64,000 nt of DNA from NCBI RefSeq assembly GCF_000429325.1, contig NZ_AUBQ01000014.1:124001-188000 (forward strand), read 5' to 3'. The position numbers and the translations under genes were made by a program. Shown here piece by piece: positions 34,301 to 41,684 of the stretch (position 1 is the first letter of the stretch; every line of letters starts with the position of its first letter). The notes under the pieces were generated by a model. That model searched no databases. It was given only the letters and a program-made list of their open reading frames with translations, and was not told the DNA's origin. Source of the DNA: Fundidesulfovibrio putealis DSM 16056 (lineage in GTDB: Bacteria > Desulfobacterota > Desulfovibrionia > Desulfovibrionales > Desulfovibrionaceae).

Positions 34301-34739
34301 TGCCCGGCGCGGGCTTCCAGCGCGTCCCGGAGGGATCGTAAAACACCTGGAGCTGCACCGCCTTGCCGCCCTTGGGAGAGCTGACGAAGCCGAAGGCGTC
34401 GGACTCCGTGTCCACCACCAGCACGTTGTCCGCCACGCTCAGGCCTGAAATATGCCTGCCGCGAACCGTGCCGCCGGACACGCCCTTCAGGTTGGTCCCT
34501 GCCGGAAAGAGCACCTCCACCCGCTTGGCCCCGGTGCGCAGCACCACGGGAACCGGAGCGTTCTTAGGGAAAGTGATGGTCAAAAGATCGGCGGAGGAGT
34601 CGCTGGACAGGGCATAGGTCTGCGCCCAGGCCGGAGCCAGGGGCGCGAGGAGGATGCACAGGCAAAGGAGCCAAGCCGTCTTGGCCGGTGGACGCGGCTT
34701 CACGGCGGTGAGGAAAGCAAGAAGCGTGCCAGGCCACAC
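31392..34739 (-). CDS. Large exported TPR protein with Pro/Ala-rich linker
   Basis: 1115 residues from GTG 34739 (AAGG 8 bases upstream). A membrane/signal segment is at about 22-40 (AWLLCLCILLAPLAPAWAQ). Residues 41-140 form a beta-rich, AMIN-like domain. Residues 145-455 are a Pro/Ala/Gln linker with three short recurring motifs (VKVRMDLSGTAP, VTAKIDFSATPP, VRAPISFETVPD). From about 460 to the end lie many TPR or TPR-like helical repeats. Such proteins act in envelope assembly or motility (FimV, CpoB, BamD are partial analogues). A perfect sigma-54 motif overlaps the first codons, so translation may really begin near GTG 34703. It follows the sigma-54 activator by 10 bases. Confidence 0.78.
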   Translation of the reverse strand: MWPGTLLAFLTAVKPRPPAKTAWLLCLCILLAPLAPAWAQTYALSSDSSADLLTITFPKNAPVPVVLRTGAKRVEVLFPAGTNLKGVSGGTVRGRHISGLSVADNVLVVDTESDAFGFVSSPKGGKAVQLQVFYDPSGTRWKPAPGKPDASASASAQPEQAPIQTPAPQAPAAQSESLPGGGVKVRMDLSGTAPQQAPASGTAPAPAPVASQPSGAASASSPVQAPAGGPVSDTVTAPAPVTGQVAGQALPVAQPQAPEAKPQPAPAQGVTAKIDFSATPPSGAQGAGQPPAPATAPAPAQQGVTGSPVQPQASPPTGAQATGTIGPQPAKPSESAQPALASPAPVSQQIAQAPASAAAPAAGAQAVTQQPPASATPASPATPAPPAPAQPAPGEVRAPISFETVPDPAKPAAQGKIETPPEAPAAAPAQTPAAPGEQPPPPAPEAPLAPGQEKPDTLEDKAFLISGEQSLAHGDNEKALSIARTLLEKQGLSKELTEGALYLQAEAMFVLDKDKLAETYPELSGAIQQALNYNTTSMRVPRALIKLGYIHLRQGNLPEARAYFNLLRNKYPLDQEVPLIDVYWGEYYLDQAKQRDAKGNYERAAQAFREVLQKHPESRFARDAALGLSKALLELQQYGEAAKVVEYVDKRWPRYYVENPSLRRVAADIAYKLGDFARAKDDYLWFYNLVPKDSANDLVLARLGDVSVKLGKRDAAREFYDMAIRLYPGQEGALMAMMRMAEQGIHDAPTLQEMYKAFADPKDIKPEKIYEIIVNEYPKSALAPLALLKLTMWRMFKQEYPETLELANRFVKDYHGNDLEKSAVEVGAQAFGKMVGPLLEEMNYKRILELWRKYPFLAERGDVLSDRERLGVALALYYQGAPKDALAMAEPYLEKGPTPDAQKALALMLTIYRENQDWQSILETLRKVASWKMGDNPRRTLEFAQAMALEHTGEFARSRLLWARLAADSQLEPGKRAYAVYYQARTALERKDYDKALVWALDSRTLFKEAAKDDGKARDALQLMVEANQGAGRYREALALCAQLDAEAPPDSAEWAANRLRMAGLHRSLGDMASWRKVLEDMRDSQKDSLYGKLAASELATRGIEERAGRLSGPP
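34716..34731 (-). promoter_or_regulatory. Consensus sigma-54 promoter at the start of the TPR gene
   Basis: Minus strand TGGCACGCTTCTTGCT matches the consensus TGGCACG-N4-TTGCW at all specified positions. Predicted +1 is near 34705, within the first codons of the longest TPR frame and two bases before an in-frame GTG at 34703. The sequence is almost identical to the flgF promoter. Confidence 0.7.
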
Positions 34740-34749
34740 GACGCGGGCC

Positions 34750-35766
34750 TTAGGCTCCCAGCATGTTCTTTTTTTTGAGCTTCTCGATGAGCGTGGTGCG
34801 CTTGATACCCAATATCTCGGCGGCCTGGTTCTTCACCCCGTCGGCCATGCCCAGCGCCTCGGTGAGCAGGCGCTCCTCGATCTCGTCCAGGAATTCCTTG
34901 AGGCCCATGTTGCGCTCCTTGAGGTCGGCGACCACAGGCCACACGAACCCGGCCGGGCGCGCCTGGGTGATCTCCGGCTGCGGCGGGGCCTGCCCCACTC
35001 CTTCCCAGACCTTCTTGGGCAGGTCCTCCGGGCGCACCTCGTCGTGGTCGCACAGGATGGACAGGCGCTCCATGAGGTTTTCCAGCTCACGCACGTTGCC
35101 GGGCCAGCCGTAGCGCAGGAACATGTCGCGCGTGGAGGGCGGAACCACCAGCACGGGGCGTTCCTTGTGCTCGCAGAAGCGGTGCAGGAAGGTGTCGGCC
35201 AGGATGAGGATGTCGTCGCCGCGTTCGCGCAGCGGCGGCAGATGCATGGGGATGACGTTCAGGCGGTAGAACAGGTCTTCGCGGAAGCGGCCGGCGGCCA
35301 CTTCGGCCTCCAGGTCGCGGTTGGTGGCGGCCACGATGCGCACGTCCACCTTCATGGTGCGCGAGCCGCCCACCCGCTCGAACTCCTTTTCCTGGAGCAC
35401 GCGCAGAATCTTGACCTGTAAGGACAGGTCCATCTCGCCTATTTCGTCAAGAAAGATGGTGCCGCCGTCGGCCAGTTCGAAGCGGCCTGCGCGGCTGCGG
35501 ATGGCGTGGGTGAACGCGCCCTTCTCGTGCCCGAACAGCTCCGATTCCAGCAGTTCACGGGGGATGGCCCCGCAGTTCACGGGCACGAAAGGCTTGGAGT
35601 GGCGGCGGCTGTTGGCGTGCAAGGCCCGCACGAGCAGTTCCTTGCCCGTTCCCGATTCGCCCGTAACCAACACCGTGGAATCGGTGGGGGCCACCTTGGA
35701 CAGCACGGAAAAGACGCTGGTCAGGGCTGGGCTTTTGCCGATGATGCCCACTGTGTTCAATACCAT
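34750..35766 (-). CDS. Sigma-54-dependent transcriptional activator (AAA+ plus Fis HTH, no receiver)
   Basis: 338 residues from the ATG at 35766 (GGAGG 4 bases upstream). There is almost nothing before the AAA+ domain: Walker A GESGTGKE is at 36-43, the sigma-54 contact loop at 83-88 reads GAFTHA instead of GAFTGA, Walker [12 protein letters not shown] at 101-111, and [18 protein letters not shown] follows later. A Fis-type helix-turn-helix ends the protein ([20 protein letters not shown]). Most similar in style to FleQ/FlrA/FlrC flagellar activators. The receiver domain is absent, so control is probably by another protein or by level. It precedes the TPR gene, whose start carries a sigma-54 motif. 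Confidence 0.92.
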   Translation of the reverse strand: MVLNTVGIIGKSPALTSVFSVLSKVAPTDSTVLVTGESGTGKELLVRALHANSRRHSKPFVPVNCGAIPRELLESELFGHEKGAFTHAIRSRAGRFELADGGTIFLDEIGEMDLSLQVKILRVLQEKEFERVGGSRTMKVDVRIVAATNRDLEAEVAAGRFREDLFYRLNVIPMHLPPLRERGDDILILADTFLHRFCEHKERPVLVVPPSTRDMFLRYGWPGNVRELENLMERLSILCDHDEVRPEDLPKKVWEGVGQAPPQPEITQARPAGFVWPVVADLKERNMGLKEFLDEIEERLLTEALGMADGVKNQAAEILGIKRTTLIEKLKKKNMLGA

Positions 35767-35898
35767 TCGGCCTCCGGGGTAGCCTCTTGCTTGGACCGAA
35801 GGTGTCAATGAAATGACGCGAAGTCAAGAGGAGAGGCGCAAATAGTGATGATCGGCGCGGTTTCGGGCCGGGGAAAACGTGCCTGAGAACAGGGGGGA

Positions 35899-36279
35899 TC
35901 AGGTGGTCAGGCTGAGGATCGCCCCGGTGGTCTGCTCGATGGTGCGCACGGGCTGCTGGTTCAGCTGGAAGTTGCGCTCGAAAGCCTGGACGCCGTGCAT
36001 CTCGCGGGCGATCTCCAGGTTGCCCCCCTGGTAGGGGTACTGCCAGGCGCGTTCCTGCACTTTCTGGTCGTTGGCGATGTCGTAGTGGATGGGGGGCATG
36101 TTCTGCCCGAAGGTGTAGGTGTGCTCCACCACGGCCTGCACCCGGAAAGGCCCGGCCTCGGCAGCGCTCGCCGGGGCCTGGGTCACGCCGTCCACCACGC
36201 GCCGCTCCGCCGCCAGGTTGTTCCCGGTGTTGGCGTAGAGCCCGAGGGCCTGAACGTTGGCGTCCACGATGTCGGTCAT
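35899..36279 (-). CDS. Small protein resembling the terminal helices of flagellar axial (rod/hook) proteins
   Basis: 126 residues. The N-terminus DANVQALGLYANTGNNLAAE (6-25) resembles the ANN-x-AN helix of rod/hook proteins, and the C-terminus NLEIAREMHGVQAFERNFQL, then NQQPVRTIEQTTGAILSL, follows the NVDL-EM-x4-(Q)R(A/S)FEAN-x4-I-x-T-D-ML-x-L pattern of FlgB/C/F/G. The middle is a short unique segment with HTYTFGQNMPPIHYD. Compared with FlgC (about 135-150 residues), key Asn residues are altered. It could be a minor rod or hook component or a diverged paralogue. Lies 132 bases upstream of the sigma-54 activator. Function not established. Confidence 0.65.
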   Translation of the reverse strand: MTDIVDANVQALGLYANTGNNLAAERRVVDGVTQAPASAAEAGPFRVQAVVEHTYTFGQNMPPIHYDIANDQKVQERAWQYPYQGGNLEIAREMHGVQAFERNFQLNQQPVRTIEQTTGAILSLTT

Positions 36280-36379
36280 GGCTTGGCTCTCCTCACCTCA
36301 TACTGTGAGCATTTCGGGGCATGCTGTCAACGTTCGTGGCAGTTGCCGTGCCCCTGTGCTTCAGGCTAAGCTCCCGGCG

Positions 36380-36940
36380 ATGTCCGGACGAAACGCCATC
36401 CTGCTGACCCTGGCGGCCTGCCTGCTGGCGGCCTGCGCCCAGGAGCCGCCGCCCAGGCCGCAGCCCTGGGAGAACGCCCAGGCGGGCATCCGCTTTTACG
36501 TTGCCGTGGGGTTCGAGGTCCGCGAGACCACCGAAGAGGGCTGCCAGTTCGCTGTGGAGGCCTCCAAGGGGTCGGACCTGCGCTTTCGCATCTGCGTCAG
36601 CCCGCCGCGCCCGGAGATCCTGCTCACCCAGAACGACTTCGTGGCCTGCGAGAACGTGAAGCTGTACATAGAGCAGGCGCTCAAGGGCATCCGCCCCACC
36701 TGCAACCCCGGCAAGGCCGGGGACCTCTTCGCCTACGACGCCCTCTACGCCAGACGCCTCAAGGACGAGCACGGCAAGGTGCGCGTGCAGTTCGTGAACC
36801 ACCTGTTCGTTCCGGCCAAAGGGAAGCTGGTGCAGGTGACGGCCAGCGCCATCGGCGACGACGACAAGCACGCCCAGGCCCTGTTCGAGCAGAACCGGGG
36901 CGCATTGTTCGCCATGATGTCGAGCGTGAGGATACGTTAG
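36380..36940 (+). CDS. Putative lipoprotein, unknown function
   Basis: 186 residues from the ATG at 36380; the upstream frame is not conserved in style. Signal [19 protein letters not shown] gives a lipobox LLAAC (Cys19). The mature part has [20 protein letters not shown] and scattered cysteines (QFAV-, RICVSPP, ACEN, RPTCNPG), possibly disulfide-bonded. No family recognised. No good ribosome binding site is seen. Its stop overlaps the stop of folE2 by four bases in a convergent arrangement. Confidence 0.65.
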   Translation: MSGRNAILLTLAACLLAACAQEPPPRPQPWENAQAGIRFYVAVGFEVRETTEEGCQFAVEASKGSDLRFRICVSPPRPEILLTQNDFVACENVKLYIEQALKGIRPTCNPGKAGDLFAYDALYARRLKDEHGKVRVQFVNHLFVPAKGKLVQVTASAIGDDDKHAQALFEQNRGALFAMMSSVRIR

Positions 36941-37710
36941 GCTTTGGTCCGCTCGATCCCGGCGAAGGCGCAGTGGTTGTGGATGGACTCGAAGCTCTCG
37001 GCCTCCACGGAGTACCAGACCACTCCGGCGTGTTCCTCAAGCGACTTGGCCATGCCCCGCACCACGTCCTCCACGAAGCAGGGGTTGGCGAAGGCCGCCT
37101 CGGTGACGAACTTCTCGTCCTCGCGCTTCAAAAGCGCATACACCGGCGACGATCCAGCCCCCTCGGCCATGGTGATGAGCTCCTCCAGCCACACGAAGCC
37201 CTTGAAGCGGCAACGCGCGCGCACCACCGTGCGCTGGCTGTGCGCGCCCTGGTCGCTGATGGCCAGCGAGCACGGGCACACGGTCATCACCGGCACTTCC
37301 ACGCCCAGGGTGATGCGGAACTTGTCCCCGGTGAGGTCGCCCTGCACGGTGCAGGCGTAGTCCATCTGGGACATGGCCCCGCTGGCGGGCGAGGCCCGGC
37401 GCACGAAATAGGGGAACCGCACCGTGACGTGGGCGTTCTGGGCCTCCAGGCGCGTGCGCACCCCGGCCACCAGCTCGCGGAAGCCGTGATAATCCAGCTC
37501 GCCGTTCCAGCTCTCCAAAGCCTCCACGAAGCGCGACATGTGCGTGCCCTTGAACTCGGCGGGCAGGTCCACGGCCAGATCGACCTCGGCCACGGTGTTC
37601 TGGCGGCCCCGCTCGCGGTCGCGCACGGTCAGGGGCAGGCGCAGGGACTTGATGCCCACGCGGTCGATGGCGATGGAAACGTCGGAAGGCGATGATTGGA
37701 TGTCTTTCAT
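36937..37710 (-). CDS. folE2: GTP cyclohydrolase FolE2 (type IB)
   Basis: 257 residues. Family motifs: [20 protein letters not shown] (about 18-37), [13 protein letters not shown], and the metal/active-site stretch [20 protein letters not shown] with the conserved Cys and His. It converts GTP to 7,8-dihydroneopterin triphosphate, first step of folate and also of queuosine precursor synthesis. FolE2 uses various divalent metals, unlike the zinc-dependent FolE1. Starts 30 bases after the Fe-S membrane protein gene. Confidence 0.95.
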   Translation of the reverse strand: MKDIQSSPSDVSIAIDRVGIKSLRLPLTVRDRERGRQNTVAEVDLAVDLPAEFKGTHMSRFVEALESWNGELDYHGFRELVAGVRTRLEAQNAHVTVRFPYFVRRASPASGAMSQMDYACTVQGDLTGDKFRITLGVEVPVMTVCPCSLAISDQGAHSQRTVVRARCRFKGFVWLEELITMAEGAGSSPVYALLKREDEKFVTEAAFANPCFVEDVVRGMAKSLEEHAGVVWYSVEAESFESIHNHCAFAGIERTKA

Positions 37711-37740
37711 GATCTCGTGCTCACGGCGTGGGGCCGGGCG

Positions 37741-38520
37741 TTATGGTTTGTTGGCGTTGCTTGCGCGAAAGCCCAGGAAGATGGCGCGTTTGGGGCAGAC
37801 GTCCGCGCACTCGCCGCACAGCACGCACTCAGGGTGGCGCATGTCGCCGCGCGCGGCCATGTCCGCAACGGGCAGGCTCATGGGGCAGGCCCGAGTGCAG
37901 GATGCACAGGCGTCGCAAGAGGCGCTCTCGGCGGCAAGGCGCAGCTGGGGCAGCCCCAGGCGCTCGCCCGCGCGCGTCCCCAGAATGAGAAACGGGGCCA
38001 TCCAACACAGGCTGTGGCAGAAGCCGCGCCTGCCAAGGGCCAGCGCCTGCCAGACGATGAGCGCCAGCACAGTGAAATACGGGATGAACATCATGGGCCG
38101 GTCGATGCCGACCCAGGCCTTCATCATGAAGTCCGGCTCCAGGCGGAGGCCTGCCGGATTGGTGGCCACGGCCAGTCCGTAGCAGGTCAGGATGGCCATG
38201 AGCCAGGGAATCCAGAGGACCCACTTGACCTTGCCCGCCACCTGGCTGGTCACGGCGTCGGGGTTCACCGCCGCCAGTGGCTCCTGAAGCCCCGCGCCGG
38301 GGCAGACCCAGCCGCAGAAGCCACGCCCGAACAACAGCCCCGAGAGGAAAAGCGCCACGAAGGTGATGGCGCTTGCCGTCACCGCGCCCTTGATGGCTCC
38401 CTGAAGGATGACCACCGGGGAGAAATAGGTGAGTGTGAGCGGAAACAGCAGGAACGAGGCGAATATGATCGCCCGCCTGAGCCGCTGGCGTGGAGACATG
38501 GCGATGCGCAGGGGTTTCAT
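37741..38520 (-). CDS. Membrane 4Fe-4S protein (NapH/CcoG-like)
   Basis: 259 residues from the ATG at 38520. About four to five membrane segments; the first loop carries FCGWVCPGAGLQEPL (FCxxxCP motif of NapH/NosR/CcoG-like proteins), a second FCHSLCWMAPF, and the C-terminal cytoplasmic part has two ferredoxin motifs, CDACASCTRACP and CVLCGECADVCP. It is probably an electron-transfer protein between quinone pool and a soluble partner; no terminal reductase gene is near. No clear ribosome site. Located between nikR and folE2 on the same strand. Confidence 0.82.
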   Translation of the reverse strand: MKPLRIAMSPRQRLRRAIIFASFLLFPLTLTYFSPVVILQGAIKGAVTASAITFVALFLSGLLFGRGFCGWVCPGAGLQEPLAAVNPDAVTSQVAGKVKWVLWIPWLMAILTCYGLAVATNPAGLRLEPDFMMKAWVGIDRPMMFIPYFTVLALIVWQALALGRRGFCHSLCWMAPFLILGTRAGERLGLPQLRLAAESASCDACASCTRACPMSLPVADMAARGDMRHPECVLCGECADVCPKRAIFLGFRASNANKP

Positions 38521-38595
38521 GCGCGGGGTCCGCGCCTGCAATCGGCAACACCGAAAGAAATGAGCACTGCGTCGGTCATTGCCGCAAGGCCTTCC

Positions 38596-39015
38596 TTATA
38601 CCAGTCCCTGTCCGGTGGTGGTCAACGTGAGCTTGCCGTGCTTCACGCCCTTGGTGGCGATAAGCCGGTCGGCCAGGCGCTTGATGGCGTCGCCAGCGCC
38701 CTTCAGAATCAGCACTTCCAGGCAGTTGTGGTGGTCCAGGTGCACGTGGACCGTGGTCAGGATCACGTCGTGCTCGTCGTGCTGGATTTCCACCAGCCGC
38801 TGAGACAGGTCGGAAAAGTGATGGTCGTACACCAGGGTCAGCACGGCGGCGATCTCCGCCCCGCCGACCTGCTGCTCCTTCTCCACCAGCACGCCCCGGA
38901 TCAGGTCGCGGATGGCCTCGGAGCGGTTGGGGTAGCTGCGCTCCTCGCACAGGGCGTCGAACTTGTCCAAAAGGTCGGAATTGAGCGACACGCCGAATCG
39001 GATGGTCTTGCCCAT
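38596..39015 (-). CDS. nikR: Nickel-responsive regulator NikR
   Basis: 139 residues. Ribbon-helix-helix DNA-binding domain in the first 45 residues ([20 protein letters not shown], then [17 protein letters not shown]). The C-terminal ACT-like domain has nickel ligands equivalent to E. coli H76, H87, H89 and C95 at H79, H90, H92 and C98. NikR represses nickel uptake genes when Ni is ample, relevant to hydrogenases in sulfate reducers. No NikR-type dyad was found just upstream, so autoregulation is not evident. The neighbouring Fe-S membrane gene follows after 75 bases. Confidence 0.96.
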   Translation of the reverse strand: MGKTIRFGVSLNSDLLDKFDALCEERSYPNRSEAIRDLIRGVLVEKEQQVGGAEIAAVLTLVYDHHFSDLSQRLVEIQHDEHDVILTTVHVHLDHHNCLEVLILKGAGDAIKRLADRLIATKGVKHGKLTLTTTGQGLV

Positions 39016-39090
39016 GCGTTTATCCCCTTTTGCAGCGCCAGGAAACGGCGTCCCCTGCGCGGCCGGATCGTCGCGCGTTGCCTGAAGTGT

Positions 39091-39810
39091 TTACTCGCCC
39101 AGCGAGAGTTCCCACAAGTTGACCGTGACGTGGTAGCCTTCCACGGGCACGGGCTCGGTGAAGAGCTTTTGCACCCCGAAGCCGTCCTCGGCCAGGCGCT
39201 CCCAGACCGGGCGCGACACGCTGCGACGGGGTTCGGCCAGCCAGATGCGTCCGCCCGGAGCCAGATACTCCTTAAACAATTTCGTCAGCGGATGATAGAA
39301 GCGCGTTTCGTACACGATGTCGCCGCCCCACATGAAATCGAAGCTCTTCGGCTTGAAGGCCGGGGCGCACCAGTCCATCTGGGTCCACAGGGGCTGCGCA
39401 ACACCGTTCAGCGCAGCGTTCTCGCGCGAAAAATACACGGCAGGCCACTGATGGTCCATGCCCACCACCTTCGCCCCCAGCGACTGGCCCACGATGCCCG
39501 TGAGCCCAAGCCCGCAGCCCACGTCCAGGCAGAAGCGCCCGCGCACCAGCTCCTGATTGCGCGAGAGCCAGCGGCACAGCAAAAGGCTCGCGGGCCACAG
39601 TTCCGCCCAATAGGGCATGCGCTCGTCCTCGCCGAACTCCTCGCGGCTCATGTTCTCCCAGATGGTTTCCAGGTCGCCGGTGCGGTTCAGAAGCCAGGTG
39701 CGGCCAAGCTCCTCGACATGCAGGCACTGCCTGGGTCCCTGGGTGTAGTCCGGGCTTGCGGGCTTGGATTGTTGGGATGTCTGGTGGGGGGCGGTCGCCA
39801 GGGTTCGCAT
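39091..39810 (-). CDS. Class I SAM-dependent methyltransferase, lysine-methyltransferase-like
   Basis: 239 residues from the ATG at 39810 (GGAGGA 8 bases upstream); the longer open frame upstream is antisense to gcvH. Motif I is CLDVGCGLGLTGIVGQSLGA (about 94-113); PYWAELWPASLLLC just before it and WGGDIVYE further on are typical of the Nnt1/METTL family that includes ETF-beta and other protein lysine methyltransferases. The substrate is unknown. It is divergent from gcvH with a 151-base gap. Confidence 0.82.
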   Translation of the reverse strand: MRTLATAPHQTSQQSKPASPDYTQGPRQCLHVEELGRTWLLNRTGDLETIWENMSREEFGEDERMPYWAELWPASLLLCRWLSRNQELVRGRFCLDVGCGLGLTGIVGQSLGAKVVGMDHQWPAVYFSRENAALNGVAQPLWTQMDWCAPAFKPKSFDFMWGGDIVYETRFYHPLTKLFKEYLAPGGRIWLAEPRRSVSRPVWERLAEDGFGVQKLFTEPVPVEGYHVTVNLWELSLGE

Positions 39811-39961
39811 GGGGCATATCCTCCGAAGGCGCTCCTGATACGCGCAAGCGTGCCCGCATGCAAGCTCGCGCATGAAGGAAAGCCTTGCCCCGTGCGGTCC
39901 TGGCGGGTAAAGTGCCCGCGTTTTCAGGCAGACAACTCGAGCGCAAGACAAGGAGCCATAC

Positions 39962-40339
39962 ATGTTTCCCACCGATCTGAAGTACACCCCCTCCCACGAA
40001 TGGGCCAAAATCGAGGGCGACACCGCCACCGTGGGCATCACCAGCTTCGCCCAGGAGCAACTGGGCGACATCACCTTCGTGGACCTGCCCGCCGTGGGCT
40101 CCCAGGTGACCCAGGGCAGCGAATTCGGCTCCATCGAGTCCGTCAAGGCCGCAAGCGAGCTCTACTCCCCCGTGACCGGCGAGGTCATCGAGGTGAACGA
40201 CGCGCTGGAAGCCAACCCGGAGCTGGTCAACCAGGAAGCCTTCGAGGGTGGCTGGATGATGAAGGTGAAGCTCTCCGCCGAGCCCCAGGGCCTGCTGGAC
40301 GCCGCCGCCTACGAAAAAACCGCCGTATCCTGCCACTAG
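39962..40339 (+). CDS. gcvH: Glycine cleavage system H protein
   Basis: 125 residues. Lipoyl-bearing Lys lies in [17 protein letters not shown] (about 59-75); N-terminus [20 protein letters not shown] is canonical. The lipoylated arm shuttles aminomethyl and dithiol groups among P, T and L proteins. AAGGAG is 7 bases before the ATG. First gene of gcvH-gcvPA-gcvPB, followed after 13 bases by gcvPA. No glycine riboswitch was recognised in the leader. Confidence 0.97.
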   Translation: MFPTDLKYTPSHEWAKIEGDTATVGITSFAQEQLGDITFVDLPAVGSQVTQGSEFGSIESVKAASELYSPVTGEVIEVNDALEANPELVNQEAFEGGWMMKVKLSAEPQGLLDAAAYEKTAVSCH

Positions 40340-40352
40340 GCGAGGAGAACCG

Positions 40353-41684
40353 ATGCCCTACGTTCCCCACACCACGGCGGACACGCGGGCCATGCTGGAG
40401 GTCGTCGGCGTGGACTCCGTGGAGGAGTTGTTCGCCGAGATCCCCCAGAGCCTGCGTCCCAAGAGCTTCGACCTGCCCGCCGGCATGTCCGAGATGGCCA
40501 CCCGCGCCAAGCTCGAGGACCTGGCCTCGCGCAACTCCACCAACCTGGTGAGTTTCCTCGGCGCGGGCTTCTACGACCACTACGTGCCCTCGGCGGTGGA
40601 CGCGCTCACCATGCGCGGCGAGTTCTACACCGCCTACACGCCCTACCAGCCCGAGGCCAGCCAGGGCACGCTCCAGGCCATCTACGAGTACCAGACCGCA
40701 GTCACGCGCCTTCTGGGCATGGACTGCTCCAACGCGTCGGTCTACGACGGCGGCACCGCCATCTATGAAGCGGTCATGATGGCCGTTCGCCAGACCAAGC
40801 GCGTGAGGGTTGTCATCTCCGAGACGGTGAACCCCATCTACCGCATCCTGCTCGGCACCTACACGGTGAACCTGAAGCTTGAGCTAGTCACCGTGCCCCA
40901 TGTGGACGGCGCGACCGACTTCGCGGCCATGGAAAAGGCCGTGGACAAGGACACCGCCTGCGTGGTGGTGCAGAGCCCCAACTTCTTCGGCTGCGTGGAG
41001 GACGCCTCCGCGCTGTTCGCCGCCGCCAAGGCCCAGGGCGCTGTGAACATCATCAGCGCCTACCCGGTGATGGCCAGCGTCATCAAGACCCCCGGCGCCA
41101 TGGGCGCGGACATCGCCGTGGCCGAGGGCCAGAGCCTGGGCCTGCCCATGAGCTTCGGCGGGCCGTACCTGGGCATCATGACCTGCACCAAGGCCCTGGT
41201 CCGCCAGATGCCGGGGCGCATCGTGGGCCGCACCACCGACTCGCAGGGCCGCACCGGCTACGTGCTCACACTGCAAGCCCGCGAACAGCACATCCGCCGC
41301 CAGAAGGCCACCTCCAACATCTGCTCCAACCAGGCCCTGTGCGCCCTGCGCTGCCTGGCGCACCTGTGCCTTTTGGGCGAGGAAGGGCTTCGCCGCACGG
41401 CCAGCGCCTCCATCGGCAACGCGCGTTACGCCGCCGGAAAGCTCGCCAAGATCCCTGGCGTCACCGTTTTGAACAACGGCCCCGTGGGCAACGAGTTCGC
41501 CATCCGCCTGCCCCGCCCCGCCCAGGACGTCTGCCTGGCCATGATCGGCCGCGGCTACGTGCCGGGCTTCCCGCTGGGACGCTACTACCCCGGCCTGGAG
41601 GACTGCCTGCTGGTGACCTGCACCGAGAAGCACTCCCGCCGCGACATCGACATACTGGCCGCATGGCTGGAGGACGAACTATGA
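40353..41684 (+). CDS. gcvPA: Glycine dehydrogenase (decarboxylating) subunit 1
   Basis: 443 residues, usual for the split P protein. Starts MPYVPHTTADTRAMLEVVGV and includes FLGAGFYDHYVPSAVDALTM and YTPYQPEASQGTLQAIYEYQ, strongly conserved GcvPA motifs. It forms the heterotetramer with subunit 2 that decarboxylates glycine with PLP and loads H protein. GAGGAGA lies before the ATG. The stop overlaps the gcvPB start (ATGA). Confidence 0.97.
   Translation: MPYVPHTTADTRAMLEVVGVDSVEELFAEIPQSLRPKSFDLPAGMSEMATRAKLEDLASRNSTNLVSFLGAGFYDHYVPSAVDALTMRGEFYTAYTPYQPEASQGTLQAIYEYQTAVTRLLGMDCSNASVYDGGTAIYEAVMMAVRQTKRVRVVISETVNPIYRILLGTYTVNLKLELVTVPHVDGATDFAAMEKAVDKDTACVVVQSPNFFGCVEDASALFAAAKAQGAVNIISAYPVMASVIKTPGAMGADIAVAEGQSLGLPMSFGGPYLGIMTCTKALVRQMPGRIVGRTTDSQGRTGYVLTLQAREQHIRRQKATSNICSNQALCALRCLAHLCLLGEEGLRRTASASIGNARYAAGKLAKIPGVTVLNNGPVGNEFAIRLPRPAQDVCLAMIGRGYVPGFPLGRYYPGLEDCLLVTCTEKHSRRDIDILAAWLEDEL

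Noticed and set aside
36337-36352. TGGCAGTTGCCGTGCC as a sigma-54 promoter for the lipoprotein gene at 36380
   Set aside because: GG-N10-GC spacing is right but -24 and -12 elements match only partly (TGGCAG, GTGCC); too weak compared with the three other sites.
39901-39916. TGGCGGGTAAAGTGCC as a sigma-54 promoter for gcvH
   Set aside because: Only the GG-N10-GC skeleton fits; the same bases also form a small GCGGG/CCCGC hairpin, so neither reading is secure.
39811-39961. Glycine riboswitch in front of gcvH
   Set aside because: The leader lacks the conserved glycine aptamer blocks and tandem structure.
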